A stretch of DNA of 64,000 bases, from contig NZ_JAAUWT010000012.1 of assembly GCF_014694455.1 (NCBI RefSeq), forward strand, positions 124,001 through 188,000, given 5' to 3'. Position 1 is the stretch's first letter, and each line of letters begins with the position of its first letter. Source of the stretch: Vibrio sp. S9_S30 (lineage in GTDB: Bacteria > Pseudomonadota > Gammaproteobacteria > Enterobacterales > Vibrionaceae). Under the pieces are notes generated by a model. It searched no databases. It had not been told where the DNA came from and saw only the letters and a list, made by a program, of their open reading frames with translations. Positions 55,988 to 64,000 of this stretch are shown here, in pieces. Both the position numbers and the translations under genes were made by a program.

Positions 55988-57886
55988 CTAGGAGCCGATC
56001 ACGCCGCCGTCCTTTTTCGTAATCATGACGATAGAAGAGCGTGGAATGCTATTTCCCCCGTCTGGGAAGTGCGAAGGTGCGAATTCCTCTCCAGGGTGCT
56101 GAACACCGATAAACATCGTTTTATGGTCTGGTGAGAAGGTTAGCCCTGTTATTTCACAAGCAATGGGTCCCGTTAGGAAGCGGCGGATCTCGCCAGTGTC
56201 GGGGTCACTGCACAACATCTGATTGTTCCCCATACCAGCAAAGTCGCCTTCATTTGAGTATTTACCGTCGGTTTGAATCCAAAGTCGTCCCGTCGCATCA
56301 AACCCAATGCCGTCCGGACTGTTGAACATATTGTCTTTATTGATGTTGCCCGAGCCAGCCATGAGCCCAGACTGATGGACTTCAGGGTTACCTGCCAGTA
56401 CGTAAATATCCCAGTTAAATGTATCGGATGTGTGGTCGCCAGCCGCAGGGCGCCAACGAATAATGTGACCATATGGGTTCTTTTCGCGAGGGTTTGCCAC
56501 GTTCAACGGCTGATTTTCCTTAACACCACGGTATTTGTTATTGGTTAACGTGCAAAATACGGATTGTTGGTCAGCGTGAACCGCTACCCATTCTGGGCGA
56601 TCCATTGTGGTTGCACCGACTTGAGTTGCCGCCATGCGAGCAAAAATCATCACAGAAGCCGCATCTGGAAATCCGTTCTCTGGTGTTAGACCGTTTTTGC
56701 CCCACGTCAGCTCTAACCACTGACCTTGCCCTTCGATGTCGCCTTCTTTTCCGGTGAACTTTGCAACATACAAAGTGCCCTCTTCCAATAGATCCTTATT
56801 GGCATCCGATCCTTTTACATATTTGTTTTTCGACACAAATTTGTAGAGGTGCTCGCCTCGCTCATCATCGCCTAGGTAGACAACGGCACGACCATCACCA
56901 TTGATCGTCAGTGCAGCATTTTCGTGTTTAAATCGACCCAGTGCACTGCGCTTCTTCGGGGTAGAATTGGGGTTCATTGGGTCAATTTCGACCACCCAGC
57001 CAAAGCGGTGAGGTTCATTTGGGTGTTTACTTACATCGAAACGCTCGTCGTGTTTAAACCAGTCGTACCCCCAGTCTTTGTCGCGTATGCCATAGCGCTT
57101 GTAGGTATCGCCGAGTTTGGTTTCTTTTTCTGCGGCGAAATACCCATTAAAGTTCTCTTCACAAGTAAGGTAAGTCCCCCAAGGTGTTTGACCATTTGCG
57201 CAGTTGTTATAGGTGCCCAATATTTTTTTACCCGACTTGTCTGCGGCTGTCTTGAGTAGATCGTGCCCAGCGGCTGGTCCGGTCATTTCCATTTCAGTGA
57301 ACGCTGTGATTCGACGGTTCAATCGACCTTCTACATTGATTTGCCATTTGCCGTCTTTTTTTGCTAATTCAACAATAGACACACCGTGCGCAGCTTGTGA
57401 CTTTCTCGCGTCATCGGCGGTAATACTTTTTCCTTGGTGAGGGTAAAGATATTCGTTATTGGTATATTCATTGTTTACCGCAAGCACGGCACGAGTATCC
57501 GAGAGCGGGAAAAACGTCATGCCGTCGTTGTTGTCACCAAACTGCATCTCTTGCGCTTTGGAGTCATTGCTTTGGCTAAATTGGGGAGCATTGTTGAATA
57601 TGGGATCCCCCCAAGACACAAGCACATCCGCTTGGTAGCCTTTGGGTACTTCTATGGTGTCTGTGGTGGAAATAGGAATGGCATCAAAGCCCATTTTAGT
57701 TGAAGGTTTAGAAGAGGCTTTTGCCATGGCTTGGCTTAAAGGTGTTGCCGCAAAAAAGGCAACCGTGCCTGCCGCGCCTGTTGCTTTCAAAAATCGGCGA
57801 CGAGAGAGTGCGGCTTCAACGATCTTGTTGAATTCTGGCTCTTCATCCAGAATGCGTTGGTCGTGGTGTTGGTTAAATAGAGTCAC
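55988..57886 (-). CDS. phoX: PhoX-family alkaline phosphatase (DUF839), Tat-exported
   Basis: 632 residues. The twin-arginine signal SRRRFLKATGAAGTVAFFAA begins near residue 28 and the cut is near ATPLSQAMA. The mature part is the PhoX propeller with LVSWGDPIF, FGDNNDGMTFFPL, NGQTPWGTYLTCEENFNGYF, RFKHENAALTINGDGRAVVYLGDDERGEHLYKF and FNSPDGIGFDATGRLWIQTDG. These include the Glu and Asp residues that bind iron and calcium. It releases phosphate from organic esters outside the cytoplasm. A possible Pho box lies 115 bases upstream. It stands alone. Confidence 0.9.
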   Translation of the reverse strand: MTLFNQHHDQRILDEEPEFNKIVEAALSRRRFLKATGAAGTVAFFAATPLSQAMAKASSKPSTKMGFDAIPISTTDTIEVPKGYQADVLVSWGDPIFNNAPQFSQSNDSKAQEMQFGDNNDGMTFFPLSDTRAVLAVNNEYTNNEYLYPHQGKSITADDARKSQAAHGVSIVELAKKDGKWQINVEGRLNRRITAFTEMEMTGPAAGHDLLKTAADKSGKKILGTYNNCANGQTPWGTYLTCEENFNGYFAAEKETKLGDTYKRYGIRDKDWGYDWFKHDERFDVSKHPNEPHRFGWVVEIDPMNPNSTPKKRSALGRFKHENAALTINGDGRAVVYLGDDERGEHLYKFVSKNKYVKGSDANKDLLEEGTLYVAKFTGKEGDIEGQGQWLELTWGKNGLTPENGFPDAASVMIFARMAATQVGATTMDRPEWVAVHADQQSVFCTLTNNKYRGVKENQPLNVANPREKNPYGHIIRWRPAAGDHTSDTFNWDIYVLAGNPEVHQSGLMAGSGNINKDNMFNSPDGIGFDATGRLWIQTDGKYSNEGDFAGMGNNQMLCSDPDTGEIRRFLTGPIACEITGLTFSPDHKTMFIGVQHPGEEFAPSHFPDGGNSIPRSSIVMITKKDGGVIGS

Positions 57887-58000
57887 AGTGCTTCCTTCCT
57901 TTCAGTTTCCCTGTTGTTCAAGACACTACGCTTAATGTTTGAACGATCCATTGGGGATTGTTATAGAGCCGCTATATTGAGTGGTGAGCGTTTCAGATTC

Positions 58001-58018
58001 TTGACAATTTTCTGACGC
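58001..58018 (-). promoter_or_regulatory. Possible Pho box upstream of phoX
   Basis: Read leftward, GCGTCAGAAAATTGTCAA has two GTCA repeats exactly 11 bases apart and matches 12 of 18 positions of the PhoB consensus CTGTCATAAATCTGTCAC. The distance to a clear -10 is longer than usual. PhoB control is inferred from this and from the enzyme family. Confidence 0.4.
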
Positions 58019-58100
58019 TATGGTGTCACTCATTAAAACTGTGATGCTCTGGATTTTTTGTAGCTAAAAGGGAAAAAGAGTATACGCAGGGGATCGCAAT

Positions 58101-58355
58101 ATGCTTTATTCAGCGGGCTGTTCTACCAAAGAATGGGCTACATGTTTCTTGCCCAAAGCTGAGGTTAAATCGAAAATCGGTGTCACAACAACGGAGACTA
58201 TCCTAGGCATAGAAATTGAGCCAGATGCTGGTGTGGTGGTCGGCAACGTTGTTCAGGCTATGCATATTGGTTGCGGCATCATGGCAGGCTTAAAGGGCAG
58301 TGAACAGAGTTTCCTTGCCGACACTGTAACGCCAGCTTATGGGGCTAAACCCTAA
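58101..58355 (+). CDS. Small hypothetical ORF, 84 residues
   Basis: Starts at ATG with CAGGGGA about eight bases upstream and ends inside the strong terminator hairpin at 58328. The product is not obviously a shadow of another gene, as both neighbours are on the other strand and do not overlap it. It has a mixed composition (VTTTETILGIEIEPDAGVVV, then a Gly/Ala-rich hydrophobic stretch). No family or promoter is recognised. It could be a real small gene or an untranslated RNA ending at the terminator. Confidence 0.35.
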   Translation: MLYSAGCSTKEWATCFLPKAEVKSKIGVTTTETILGIEIEPDAGVVVGNVVQAMHIGCGIMAGLKGSEQSFLADTVTPAYGAKP

Positions 58356-58367
58356 GCTGGCGTTTTT
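58328..58367 (+). terminator. Strong rightward terminator
   Basis: AACGCCAGCTTA and TAAGCTGGCGTT form a perfect 12-bp stem, extended by GGG/CCC, with a T5 run on the rightward side only. The long leftward operon ends just beside it but would have no T tract, so the hairpin points to a rightward transcript from the 58101 region. Confidence 0.85.
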
Positions 58368-58385
58368 ATGGCTGCATGCTTTGGC

Positions 58386-61349
58386 TCAAGAGCCATGGGG
58401 AAGCAAAGTAAGCCCACTTGGCAGTGCATCACCAAATACGCGTTTGGATTCGCTTTCTGAGAGTTCTTTTACTTGCTCTACAAGCGAGATCCAAGACTCC
58501 GGTACTTTGCTTTGTTTGAGTTTAGCTCGTACTTGCTCTCGGTAATCGTCTGAGACATCGAACAATCGGTCGCCGGTTTTACGGCACATCATAACGACGG
58601 CAAAGGCAATCATGGGTTCTTTTTGCCAATTCAAATCCAATAATTTGGGTAACCATTGTTCAATTTTTTCTCTAGGAATGGCGTTATGTTGACTGCCGTA
58701 CAACGGAGTACGAGAAGCCAATCTACCTAAAGCCCACCAGTGCGCTTGTTCGAACTGGTTATGATTTATTGCTTTGCTCAAGTACCAAGTCGCCAGTAAA
58801 ACCTTGTCTTCAACGTCTAAGTTTTCTAGCGACGCTGACAGCCTCACCATCGACTCATACCCCATATCCTGAGCGGCTTTTGCCGATTGGGGGTTTTTCA
58901 TGGCACCGGGGTGAAGGTACTTAGCGATGTCTGCCAAAATGGTCTCTTGCTGATCTTGGTTTAAGCCGCCAGCGACCCGACGCCAAAACACCCACCAGTC
59001 GGTCCAGCTTTGATGGTTTTTGAATTGAATACCTTGCTGGTATAGGCTCCATATTTGCTCGATACGCCAAGAGTCAGTAGGGTCACCAAAGCCAGGACGC
59101 ATGCAGAATCCGGCTAAGCGTAGCCAGTTTTTCTCATGCTGTTCAGAGCGGCGTCGGCGTTTCCGACCTTGAGAAAAGGCATCAAATAATTGGCGAAGTG
59201 TGGCGAAATCCCATTCTTCACGCTTACCCAGTTTTTTTTCAAGATCCTTCGGCAGCGTTTTTATCTCTTTGCCTTCAGCACTTTTCTTATTGCCACTGTA
59301 AATTCGGCTGATGAGCGTTTTGCATTCATCGAGGCTTGGGTGAAAACGAGCGGTTTCCTGAGTGTCTGCTTGTTGGTTACGCACTTCGAATTCAAGTGCC
59401 CAACGCTTGCTGTCGTCTTCCGTGCTAACGCATTCCATCTTAAGCGTGCCAACTTCCGTAAGCTGGCAAGCCAGTTGAACTTCAACGCGTTCTTTCTGAT
59501 TTGCTTGGAGCATTGCGCCTTCGCTTTCTAACGTTGAGATATAAGGCGGCAACGGGGCAAAGTAGTCGGGGTCAACCTTCACCATCATGCCATTTTGGAC
59601 AGAAGCGCTGTGTTGAACAGGAGCGTTATTTTGATCGGAAGTGCTATTTTGACCAGAAGTGCTATTTTGATCAGAAGTCCTATTTTGACCAGATGTACAT
59701 TTTCGACCAGAAGTCCTATTTCCAGAATTCGCGTTGCCTAACGAATCGTGGGTTGAGGTGAGCAAGTTAAATTTAACGGGCTCACCCAGTGTCAGTGAGA
59801 AGCGTCGACCGCTTAGCCGAATCTCCTGACCTTCTTCGGTTCCTTTTGCGAGTAAGCATAAGGCGTTACCCATTTTGTTTTTTTCTGGTAAATGCAAGAA
59901 GTAGGAACGAGCGGCGCCGCCCCCAATTTTAAGCTGAGCCCCTCGTCTTGCCTTACCAAATGCGACGGCGCCCAATGCCACCGACCAATCAGGATGCGGG
60001 TTATCCAACACCGTGATTGGCGTTCCTTTCCAGTTTCCTAAAAGCTGAGTGATGCGCTCGGTAACGAGTTCACTGTTGAACACACCACCATTCAGAAGTA
60101 AACCAACGGGAATGACCGGTTTTTCGGTTCCTTCGCTGTTTTCGAGGTGTTGGTTATCATCTCTATTTAGCGCCGTATGCGATACCTGCTGATGTTGCGT
60201 AAGAAACTCCGCAATGTGTTTACTGACGGCAGGGTCGGCGACATAAGGTAGCCCAAACTCAACAACTGCGCTGCGCCTTTTATTGGGGAGGTCTTCAAAA
60301 CCCGAAAGAGGGAAAAATCCGTCTAGCGCAATTTGATGAACCTCTTGTTTAGACAGTTGCACGCTCTTCGTTCCACCAAGCAGTTTGGAACCACTGCCTA
60401 GCATGGTGATTTTGACTTCTTCCGGCGCATTTGAAGAGAGCAGGTACTCTTTTGCTTTTCGGGTTTGCTGGATTAGCTTGGTAAGATTCGCTGCGTTGAG
60501 TTTTTTGGATTGGCTAAACCGCTGCTCGGCAAGGTGCGCTAACGCCAAATCGAGATTATCGCCACCCAGCATTAAATGCTCGCCGACGCCAATGCGATTC
60601 AAGGTAAGATCGTCGGAATCAAATTTCGCTTCAATCAAACTCAAATCTGTAGTTCCGCCGCCGACATCACACACCAGAATCAGTGGCAGCGTTTTGAGCT
60701 CCTCGGAAGCGGTGTGCTGGTGGCGTGCATACCAGTCGTAGCAGACAGCTTGCGGCTCTTCAAGTAGCACGATTTTGCCTAATCCGGCTTGTTCTGCCGC
60801 TTCTAACGTGAGCTTGCGTGCCGTTTCGTCGAACGAGGCAGGAACGGTGACCACAACATCTTGATCTTCCAGCTTATTACTTGGGTTTCGGTAATTCCAA
60901 GATTGGCGAATGTGGCTCAAATAGCTTGCGCTGGCGGTGACAGGAGAAACCTTTTCGACATCGGTTGCACCTGCCCAAGGTAAGATCTCAGAACGGCGAT
61001 CGACCGCTTGATGAGAAAGCCAACTTTTTGCACTGGACACTTGTCGACCTTCGACTTTTGCTCCAAGTTCTCTTGCCCATTCACCGACAATCACGTTGTC
61101 GATATCGCCTTTAGTACCCTCTGAGCCCCAAGGAAGAATGCAATCCGATGGGGATATCTGCCCATCGGCTGGGTGATACCGAAAAGAAGGAAGAAGCGGT
61201 CTACGAACAACTTCACCGGGACCGATTAACTGGTCGATGTCGAATAACGTTACGTTTGATTGTTCTAGGTTGTCGGTGATTTCACAGAATGCTACGACGG
61301 TATTGGTCGTACCTAAATCGATTCCGACGAGAAAACGAGGAGATGTCAT
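58386..61349 (-). CDS. Long Hsp70-like protein with C-terminal DUF3731 region
   Basis: 987 residues from the ATG at 61349, which follows AGAAGG. The N-terminal actin-like ATPase shows FLVGIDLGTTNTVVAF (phosphate 1), LVCDVGGGTTDLSLIEA (phosphate 2), LLGGDNLDLAL and LLLNGGVFNSELV. No classical peptide-binding domain is seen. A linker with seven hexapeptide repeats follows, then a beta-rich part (VEVQLACQLTEVGTLKMECV). A 350-residue helical C terminus (WDFATLRQLFDAFSQGRKRRRRSEQHEKNW onward) fits DUF3731. It is the last gene of the DUF2760/Hsp70 operon, behind an internal hairpin. Clients and partners are unknown. Confidence 0.88.
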   Translation of the reverse strand: MTSPRFLVGIDLGTTNTVVAFCEITDNLEQSNVTLFDIDQLIGPGEVVRRPLLPSFRYHPADGQISPSDCILPWGSEGTKGDIDNVIVGEWARELGAKVEGRQVSSAKSWLSHQAVDRRSEILPWAGATDVEKVSPVTASASYLSHIRQSWNYRNPSNKLEDQDVVVTVPASFDETARKLTLEAAEQAGLGKIVLLEEPQAVCYDWYARHQHTASEELKTLPLILVCDVGGGTTDLSLIEAKFDSDDLTLNRIGVGEHLMLGGDNLDLALAHLAEQRFSQSKKLNAANLTKLIQQTRKAKEYLLSSNAPEEVKITMLGSGSKLLGGTKSVQLSKQEVHQIALDGFFPLSGFEDLPNKRRSAVVEFGLPYVADPAVSKHIAEFLTQHQQVSHTALNRDDNQHLENSEGTEKPVIPVGLLLNGGVFNSELVTERITQLLGNWKGTPITVLDNPHPDWSVALGAVAFGKARRGAQLKIGGGAARSYFLHLPEKNKMGNALCLLAKGTEEGQEIRLSGRRFSLTLGEPVKFNLLTSTHDSLGNANSGNRTSGRKCTSGQNRTSDQNSTSGQNSTSDQNNAPVQHSASVQNGMMVKVDPDYFAPLPPYISTLESEGAMLQANQKERVEVQLACQLTEVGTLKMECVSTEDDSKRWALEFEVRNQQADTQETARFHPSLDECKTLISRIYSGNKKSAEGKEIKTLPKDLEKKLGKREEWDFATLRQLFDAFSQGRKRRRRSEQHEKNWLRLAGFCMRPGFGDPTDSWRIEQIWSLYQQGIQFKNHQSWTDWWVFWRRVAGGLNQDQQETILADIAKYLHPGAMKNPQSAKAAQDMGYESMVRLSASLENLDVEDKVLLATWYLSKAINHNQFEQAHWWALGRLASRTPLYGSQHNAIPREKIEQWLPKLLDLNWQKEPMIAFAVVMMCRKTGDRLFDVSDDYREQVRAKLKQSKVPESWISLVEQVKELSESESKRVFGDALPSGLTLLPHGS
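59592..59717 (-). repeat. In-frame tandem repeat, seven units of 18 bp
   Basis: Units such as ATTTTGACCAGAAGTGCT (plus-strand sense) repeat from 59592 to 59717. They encode variants of the hexapeptide NSTSGQ/NSTSDQ in the linker of the long Hsp70-like protein. Confidence 0.92.
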
Positions 61350-61394
61350 ATAACAAAACCTTCTGTTATTTTTAATTAGGTCAACAGGCATTAG

Positions 61395-61425
61395 AAAACG
61401 GCATCCACTGGATGCCGTTTTGGTG
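61395..61425 (-). terminator. Hairpin terminator between the two Hsp70-like genes
   Basis: AAAACGGCATCC and GGATGCCGTTTT pair with a 3-base loop. Read leftward the TTTTCT tail is modest. It lies 6 bases after the short Hsp70 stop and would attenuate the distal gene. Confidence 0.8.
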
Positions 61426-61426
61426 T

Positions 61427-63475
61427 TTACTGTTGGTTAGGAGAGTCACTGGATGTCTTCTCTTCACCACGGGATGCATTGTCTATATGTGCATTGTCTT
61501 TACGTACATTGTCTTCACGTACATTGTTTTCACGCAGATTGTCTTCACGCAGATTGTCTTCACGCACATCGAACTCGACATGCCATTTCTGACCGTTGTC
61601 TGCTGCAATGGCTTCTAAATACAAGGTGCCTAGCTCCGTTACTCGAGACGCTAACGTAACAGGCACCACGTCGCCTTCGCGTCGACCATCCGAGACCGGC
61701 AGCGTGACTTGAATTTCTGGCAGTTCATCCAATTCTTCTGGTGCCCAGTAATCCAAATGTGTTCCAGCTTTGTCTTCGCGGCGAACGGTTGAACCGAAGA
61801 ATTGGAAATGAACTGGCTGACCGATGATCAACCCAAACTCTTGGCTTGGAACTTGAACGCTGGAGCCTTCTTCCATGCCGAACGGAGCCACACAAAGCGC
61901 TTCCATGGGGGGGGCCATACCCGGGATCGCAGGCATGGCGCTTTCGATGCCGACATAGTAAGACGATGCAATACCACCGCGGATTCGAACCCCTTGACCA
62001 CGACGCACGGCACCATAGTATGAGGCGCCACTGGCCACCGCCAAATCCAAATCGACACCCGTTAAGCGTTTGGCGTATTCACAATCGGCTTCAATCAGCC
62101 ATTCGTTAATGGTTTCTTCCAATCGCTCCGCGAGAAGAGGGGACTTAAGCACCCCACCATTGAACAAAATAACCGATGGTTTAATAAAGTTGGGCGCTTG
62201 TTCATTGCTTTCCACCTCTGGCATACCCGGCATGTTTGCGAAAGGATTAAAATCTTGAGCGGGAGCAGTGGATTGCTCAGACGAAGCATCGGTTTGTAGA
62301 GCGTTAGCTTGCTTGGAAAGAAACGCGGCAATGTGGCGAGTGATGCCTGCATCTTGCGCGTAAGGTAACCCCATCTGCGTTAATGCGCCTCGGGGTTTTT
62401 GAACAGGGTGGTCTGAAACCGCGATTTTTGGGAAGAACCCTTCTACAAGCGTTTGTTGGACTTCTTGCTGAGTCAACTCTGTTTTTAATGTTGCCCCCAG
62501 TAACTTGGAGCCACGGCTTGGTACAACAATAGGCACCGCTTGCAGTTCTGCGTTGTTCAACAGTGTCTCTTTGGCATCGCGGCAAGCGTGAGTCATGGCT
62601 TGAACTTGCCAAGGCTGAAGTTCTTTCCCTTCCTGTGCCAATTTCATCTTCAAGCGGTAGGCGAGCGCCAGATCCATGTTGTCGCCACCCAGCAGGATAT
62701 GCTCGCCAACGGCAATACGGTTGAGAGACAGATTGCCATTATCTTGGGTGACTTCGACTAATGAAAGGTCTGTGGTGCCCCCACCAATATCTACGACAAG
62801 AACAATATCGCCTACGTTGACTTCGTCGCGCCATGCATCATTACTGTTATCAATCCAGTTATAGAGTGCCGCTTGTGGCTCTTCCAAAAGGGTAAGATGA
62901 GCAAAGCCGACGTTTCGTGCCGCTTCTGCCGTAAGGTCTCGCGCCGCTGGGTCGAAAGAGGCTGGTACGGTAATGGTCACATCTTGCTGAGCCAGCGGGT
63001 TATGAGGGTTTACGTGATCCCAAGCTTCTTTAAGGTGCTCCAGATACAGTTCGGTCGCACGAAGAGGGGATACTTTTTCGACTTCTTCCGGGCTGCCTGC
63101 AGGCAGAAAGGCATCTCTGCGATTCACTCCGCTATGGCAAAGCCAAGATTTGGCGCTGGCAATTAAGCGGATGGGGGTTTTCGAACCAAGGTTGCGTGCA
63201 ATTGCGCCAACGAGTGCGGTTGGCTCTGACGACCAAGGAAGCACGCGGGATGCAGGGTTCATTTCATGCTCATGAGGTTGGTATAAAAATGAGCCTAGCT
63301 GGCTGCGATTTTCAACCGTGCCGGGTGCGGTCAGTTGTGGTATGTCCAACACTTGGACACGAGTATCTTCAATGGTGATATCAACATAAGACAGCACGCA
63401 ATGCGTTGTCCCTAAATCGATTCCGATACTGTAGGTGGGGGAGGCTGGATTCGAAAGTGAATTCTGGTCGTCCAT
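61427..63475 (-). CDS. Short Hsp70-like protein
   Basis: 682 residues. The ATPase domain carries YSIGIDLGTTHCVLSYVDI, LVVDIGGGTTDLSLVEV, ILLGGDNMDLALAYRLKMK and ILFNGGVLKSPLLAERL. The C-terminal part is a short beta-rich domain (PEIQVTLPVSDGRREGDVVPVTLASRVTELGTLYLEAIA) that lines up with the equivalent part of the long paralogue. The C terminus has six pentapeptide repeats of the REDNL kind. There is no DUF3731 region and no helical lid. Its ATG overlaps the stop of the DUF2760 gene as TAATG, and GAGG lies upstream in that gene. It appears to be a partner of the neighbouring genes. Confidence 0.9.
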   Translation of the reverse strand: MDDQNSLSNPASPTYSIGIDLGTTHCVLSYVDITIEDTRVQVLDIPQLTAPGTVENRSQLGSFLYQPHEHEMNPASRVLPWSSEPTALVGAIARNLGSKTPIRLIASAKSWLCHSGVNRRDAFLPAGSPEEVEKVSPLRATELYLEHLKEAWDHVNPHNPLAQQDVTITVPASFDPAARDLTAEAARNVGFAHLTLLEEPQAALYNWIDNSNDAWRDEVNVGDIVLVVDIGGGTTDLSLVEVTQDNGNLSLNRIAVGEHILLGGDNMDLALAYRLKMKLAQEGKELQPWQVQAMTHACRDAKETLLNNAELQAVPIVVPSRGSKLLGATLKTELTQQEVQQTLVEGFFPKIAVSDHPVQKPRGALTQMGLPYAQDAGITRHIAAFLSKQANALQTDASSEQSTAPAQDFNPFANMPGMPEVESNEQAPNFIKPSVILFNGGVLKSPLLAERLEETINEWLIEADCEYAKRLTGVDLDLAVASGASYYGAVRRGQGVRIRGGIASSYYVGIESAMPAIPGMAPPMEALCVAPFGMEEGSSVQVPSQEFGLIIGQPVHFQFFGSTVRREDKAGTHLDYWAPEELDELPEIQVTLPVSDGRREGDVVPVTLASRVTELGTLYLEAIAADNGQKWHVEFDVREDNLREDNLRENNVREDNVRKDNAHIDNASRGEEKTSSDSPNQQ
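61476..61565 (-). repeat. In-frame tandem repeat, six units of 15 bp
   Basis: AGATTGTCTTCACGC (plus-strand sense) and variants encode REDNL, RENNV, REDNV, RKDNA and HIDNA at the C terminus of the short Hsp70-like protein. Confidence 0.92.
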
Positions 63476-64000
63476 TACAGCTCTACCTCGGCGGGTGCGA
63501 TAACCGTTGCATCGTAGTTTTCTGCCAATTTCGGCAAGCTCATTGATTCGGCTTTCCAGCCTTTGTGTACCAATGTGCCATTAAACGGAGCAGTACCCGT
63601 TACATTGCCCGTTAGGCGGACTTGTTGTGGATTGAATCCGTCTTCAATGGTAATGCGGGTGTCTTCCTCTTCATTGCGAATGTGAGTCAATGAAACATAT
63701 TCGTTCAGTACTTTTTGACCGCCAGTGTGGATAACGCGTGCTGCGGCGCCAACTTCTTCATCGGAGAAAGACGTGAGATCTTCTTTTAGGAAGTCGATTA
63801 AACGTGCTTCTTGCTGCATGATGGAAAGCAGCTGCATGGCTGAATCGGTAGAAGCGGTTGCCAGTGTCGATTCGACTTCAACCACTTTTTCGATGATTTT
63901 CTCAACTTCTACCACCTTTTCAACCTCGACGATTTTCTCGACGGGTTTTTCGACTTCAACGATCTTTTCGACAGGCTTTTCGATGACTTTTTCGATGACT
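63475..64000 (-). CDS. DUF2760 protein with coiled repeat region, cut by the window edge
   Basis: The frame is open to the right edge, so the true start is outside. The visible 174 residues begin with a Val/Glu/Lys repeat (VIEKVIEKPVEKIVEVEKP and similar). An apparent GTG start at 63915 lies inside this repeat and is unlikely. The C-terminal domain (STDSAMQLLSIMQQEARLIDFLKEDLTSFSDEEVGAAARVIH onward) fits DUF2760. Vibrio homologues, as I recall, carry an N-terminal membrane helix, which would anchor the complex. It is translationally coupled to the short Hsp70 gene. Confidence 0.8.
   Translation of the reverse strand, partial: VIEKVIEKPVEKIVEVEKPVEKIVEVEKVVEVEKIIEKVVEVESTLATASTDSAMQLLSIMQQEARLIDFLKEDLTSFSDEEVGAAARVIHTGGQKVLNEYVSLTHIRNEEEDTRITIEDGFNPQQVRLTGNVTGTAPFNGTLVHKGWKAESMSLPKLAENYDATVIAPAEVEL

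Noticed and set aside
58001..58006. TTGACA as a rightward -35 element
   Set aside because: No acceptable -10 follows at 16-18 bases. The sequence is better explained as half of a leftward Pho box.
63475..63915. DUF2760 gene starting at GTG 63915
   Set aside because: The Val-Glu-Lys repeat continues in frame to the window edge, so the gene starts outside.

Overview
The window looks like a stretch of the main chromosome of a Vibrionaceae bacterium (a Vibrio or close relative). The protein families, gene order and moderate GC content all fit. As I recall it, and without a search, the order ubiG/gyrA - ribA - irpA operon - ldtD/mepK/gloC - cosR/BCCT - aspC - asnS - queD - sdaA/sdaC - nudL - pabB - fumarase - ycjX/ycjF/tyrR - rimJ matches Vibrio cholerae chromosome I. 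I see no rRNA, tRNA, CRISPR array, prophage or intact insertion sequence.

Layout. 1-4 kb: divergent ubiG (only the start) and gyrA, then about 1.2 kb with one good small ORF and a decayed fragment. 4.2-9.9 kb: ribA, then a Fur-boxed iron operon (imelysin IrpA, di-heme c oxidoreductase, lipoprotein imelysin, DUF1513). 10-13 kb: a peptidoglycan trio (L,D-transpeptidase LdtD, DD/LD-endopeptidase-like MepK, glyoxalase GloC). 13-14.4 kb: a DUF2982 protein and a small winged-helix-like protein. 15-20.4 kb: a TRAP transporter of the 2-keto-acid type followed by a Cache-domain histidine kinase and a NarL-type response regulator, with three copies of a TACGTATAT motif upstream of the transporter. 20.5-23 kb: cosR-like MarR repressor divergent from a BCCT compatible-solute carrier. 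23-32.5 kb: a DEDDh exonuclease with a cNMP/CBS/DUF294 protein, aspC, an HD-GYP phosphodiesterase, asnS, and a chemoreceptor whose periplasmic domain has a c-type heme motif.

33-35 kb: a two-gene insert (membrane-anchored protein plus PIG-V-like glycosyltransferase) sits beside queD. 35.5-43.7 kb: GNAT, serine deaminase and serine transporter, CoA-type Nudix, an orphan H-NOX gas sensor, pabB and class I fumarase. 43.8-49.3 kb: ycjX/ycjF/tyrR with a TyrR box in the tyrR promoter, RimJ-like acetyltransferase and DUF2947. 49.9-53.2 kb: a chemoreceptor with about nine concatenated HAMP units. 53.3 kb: a small coiled-coil repeat protein under a near-perfect LexA box. 53.9-58 kb: Fe-alcohol dehydrogenase, a 3-methyladenine glycosylase I family protein and a Tat-exported PhoX with a possible Pho box. 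58.4-64 kb: a leftward operon of DUF2760, a short Hsp70-like and a long Hsp70-like/DUF3731 protein, running off the right edge.

A recurring oddity is the number of short tandem repeats. Units of 14-22 bp are duplicated just after several stop codons, and in-frame 15- or 18-bp units occur inside three genes. The best candidates for poorly described systems are the DUF2760/twin-Hsp70 operon, the SOS-controlled repeat protein, the imelysin/di-heme/DUF1513 iron operon and the PIG-V pair.
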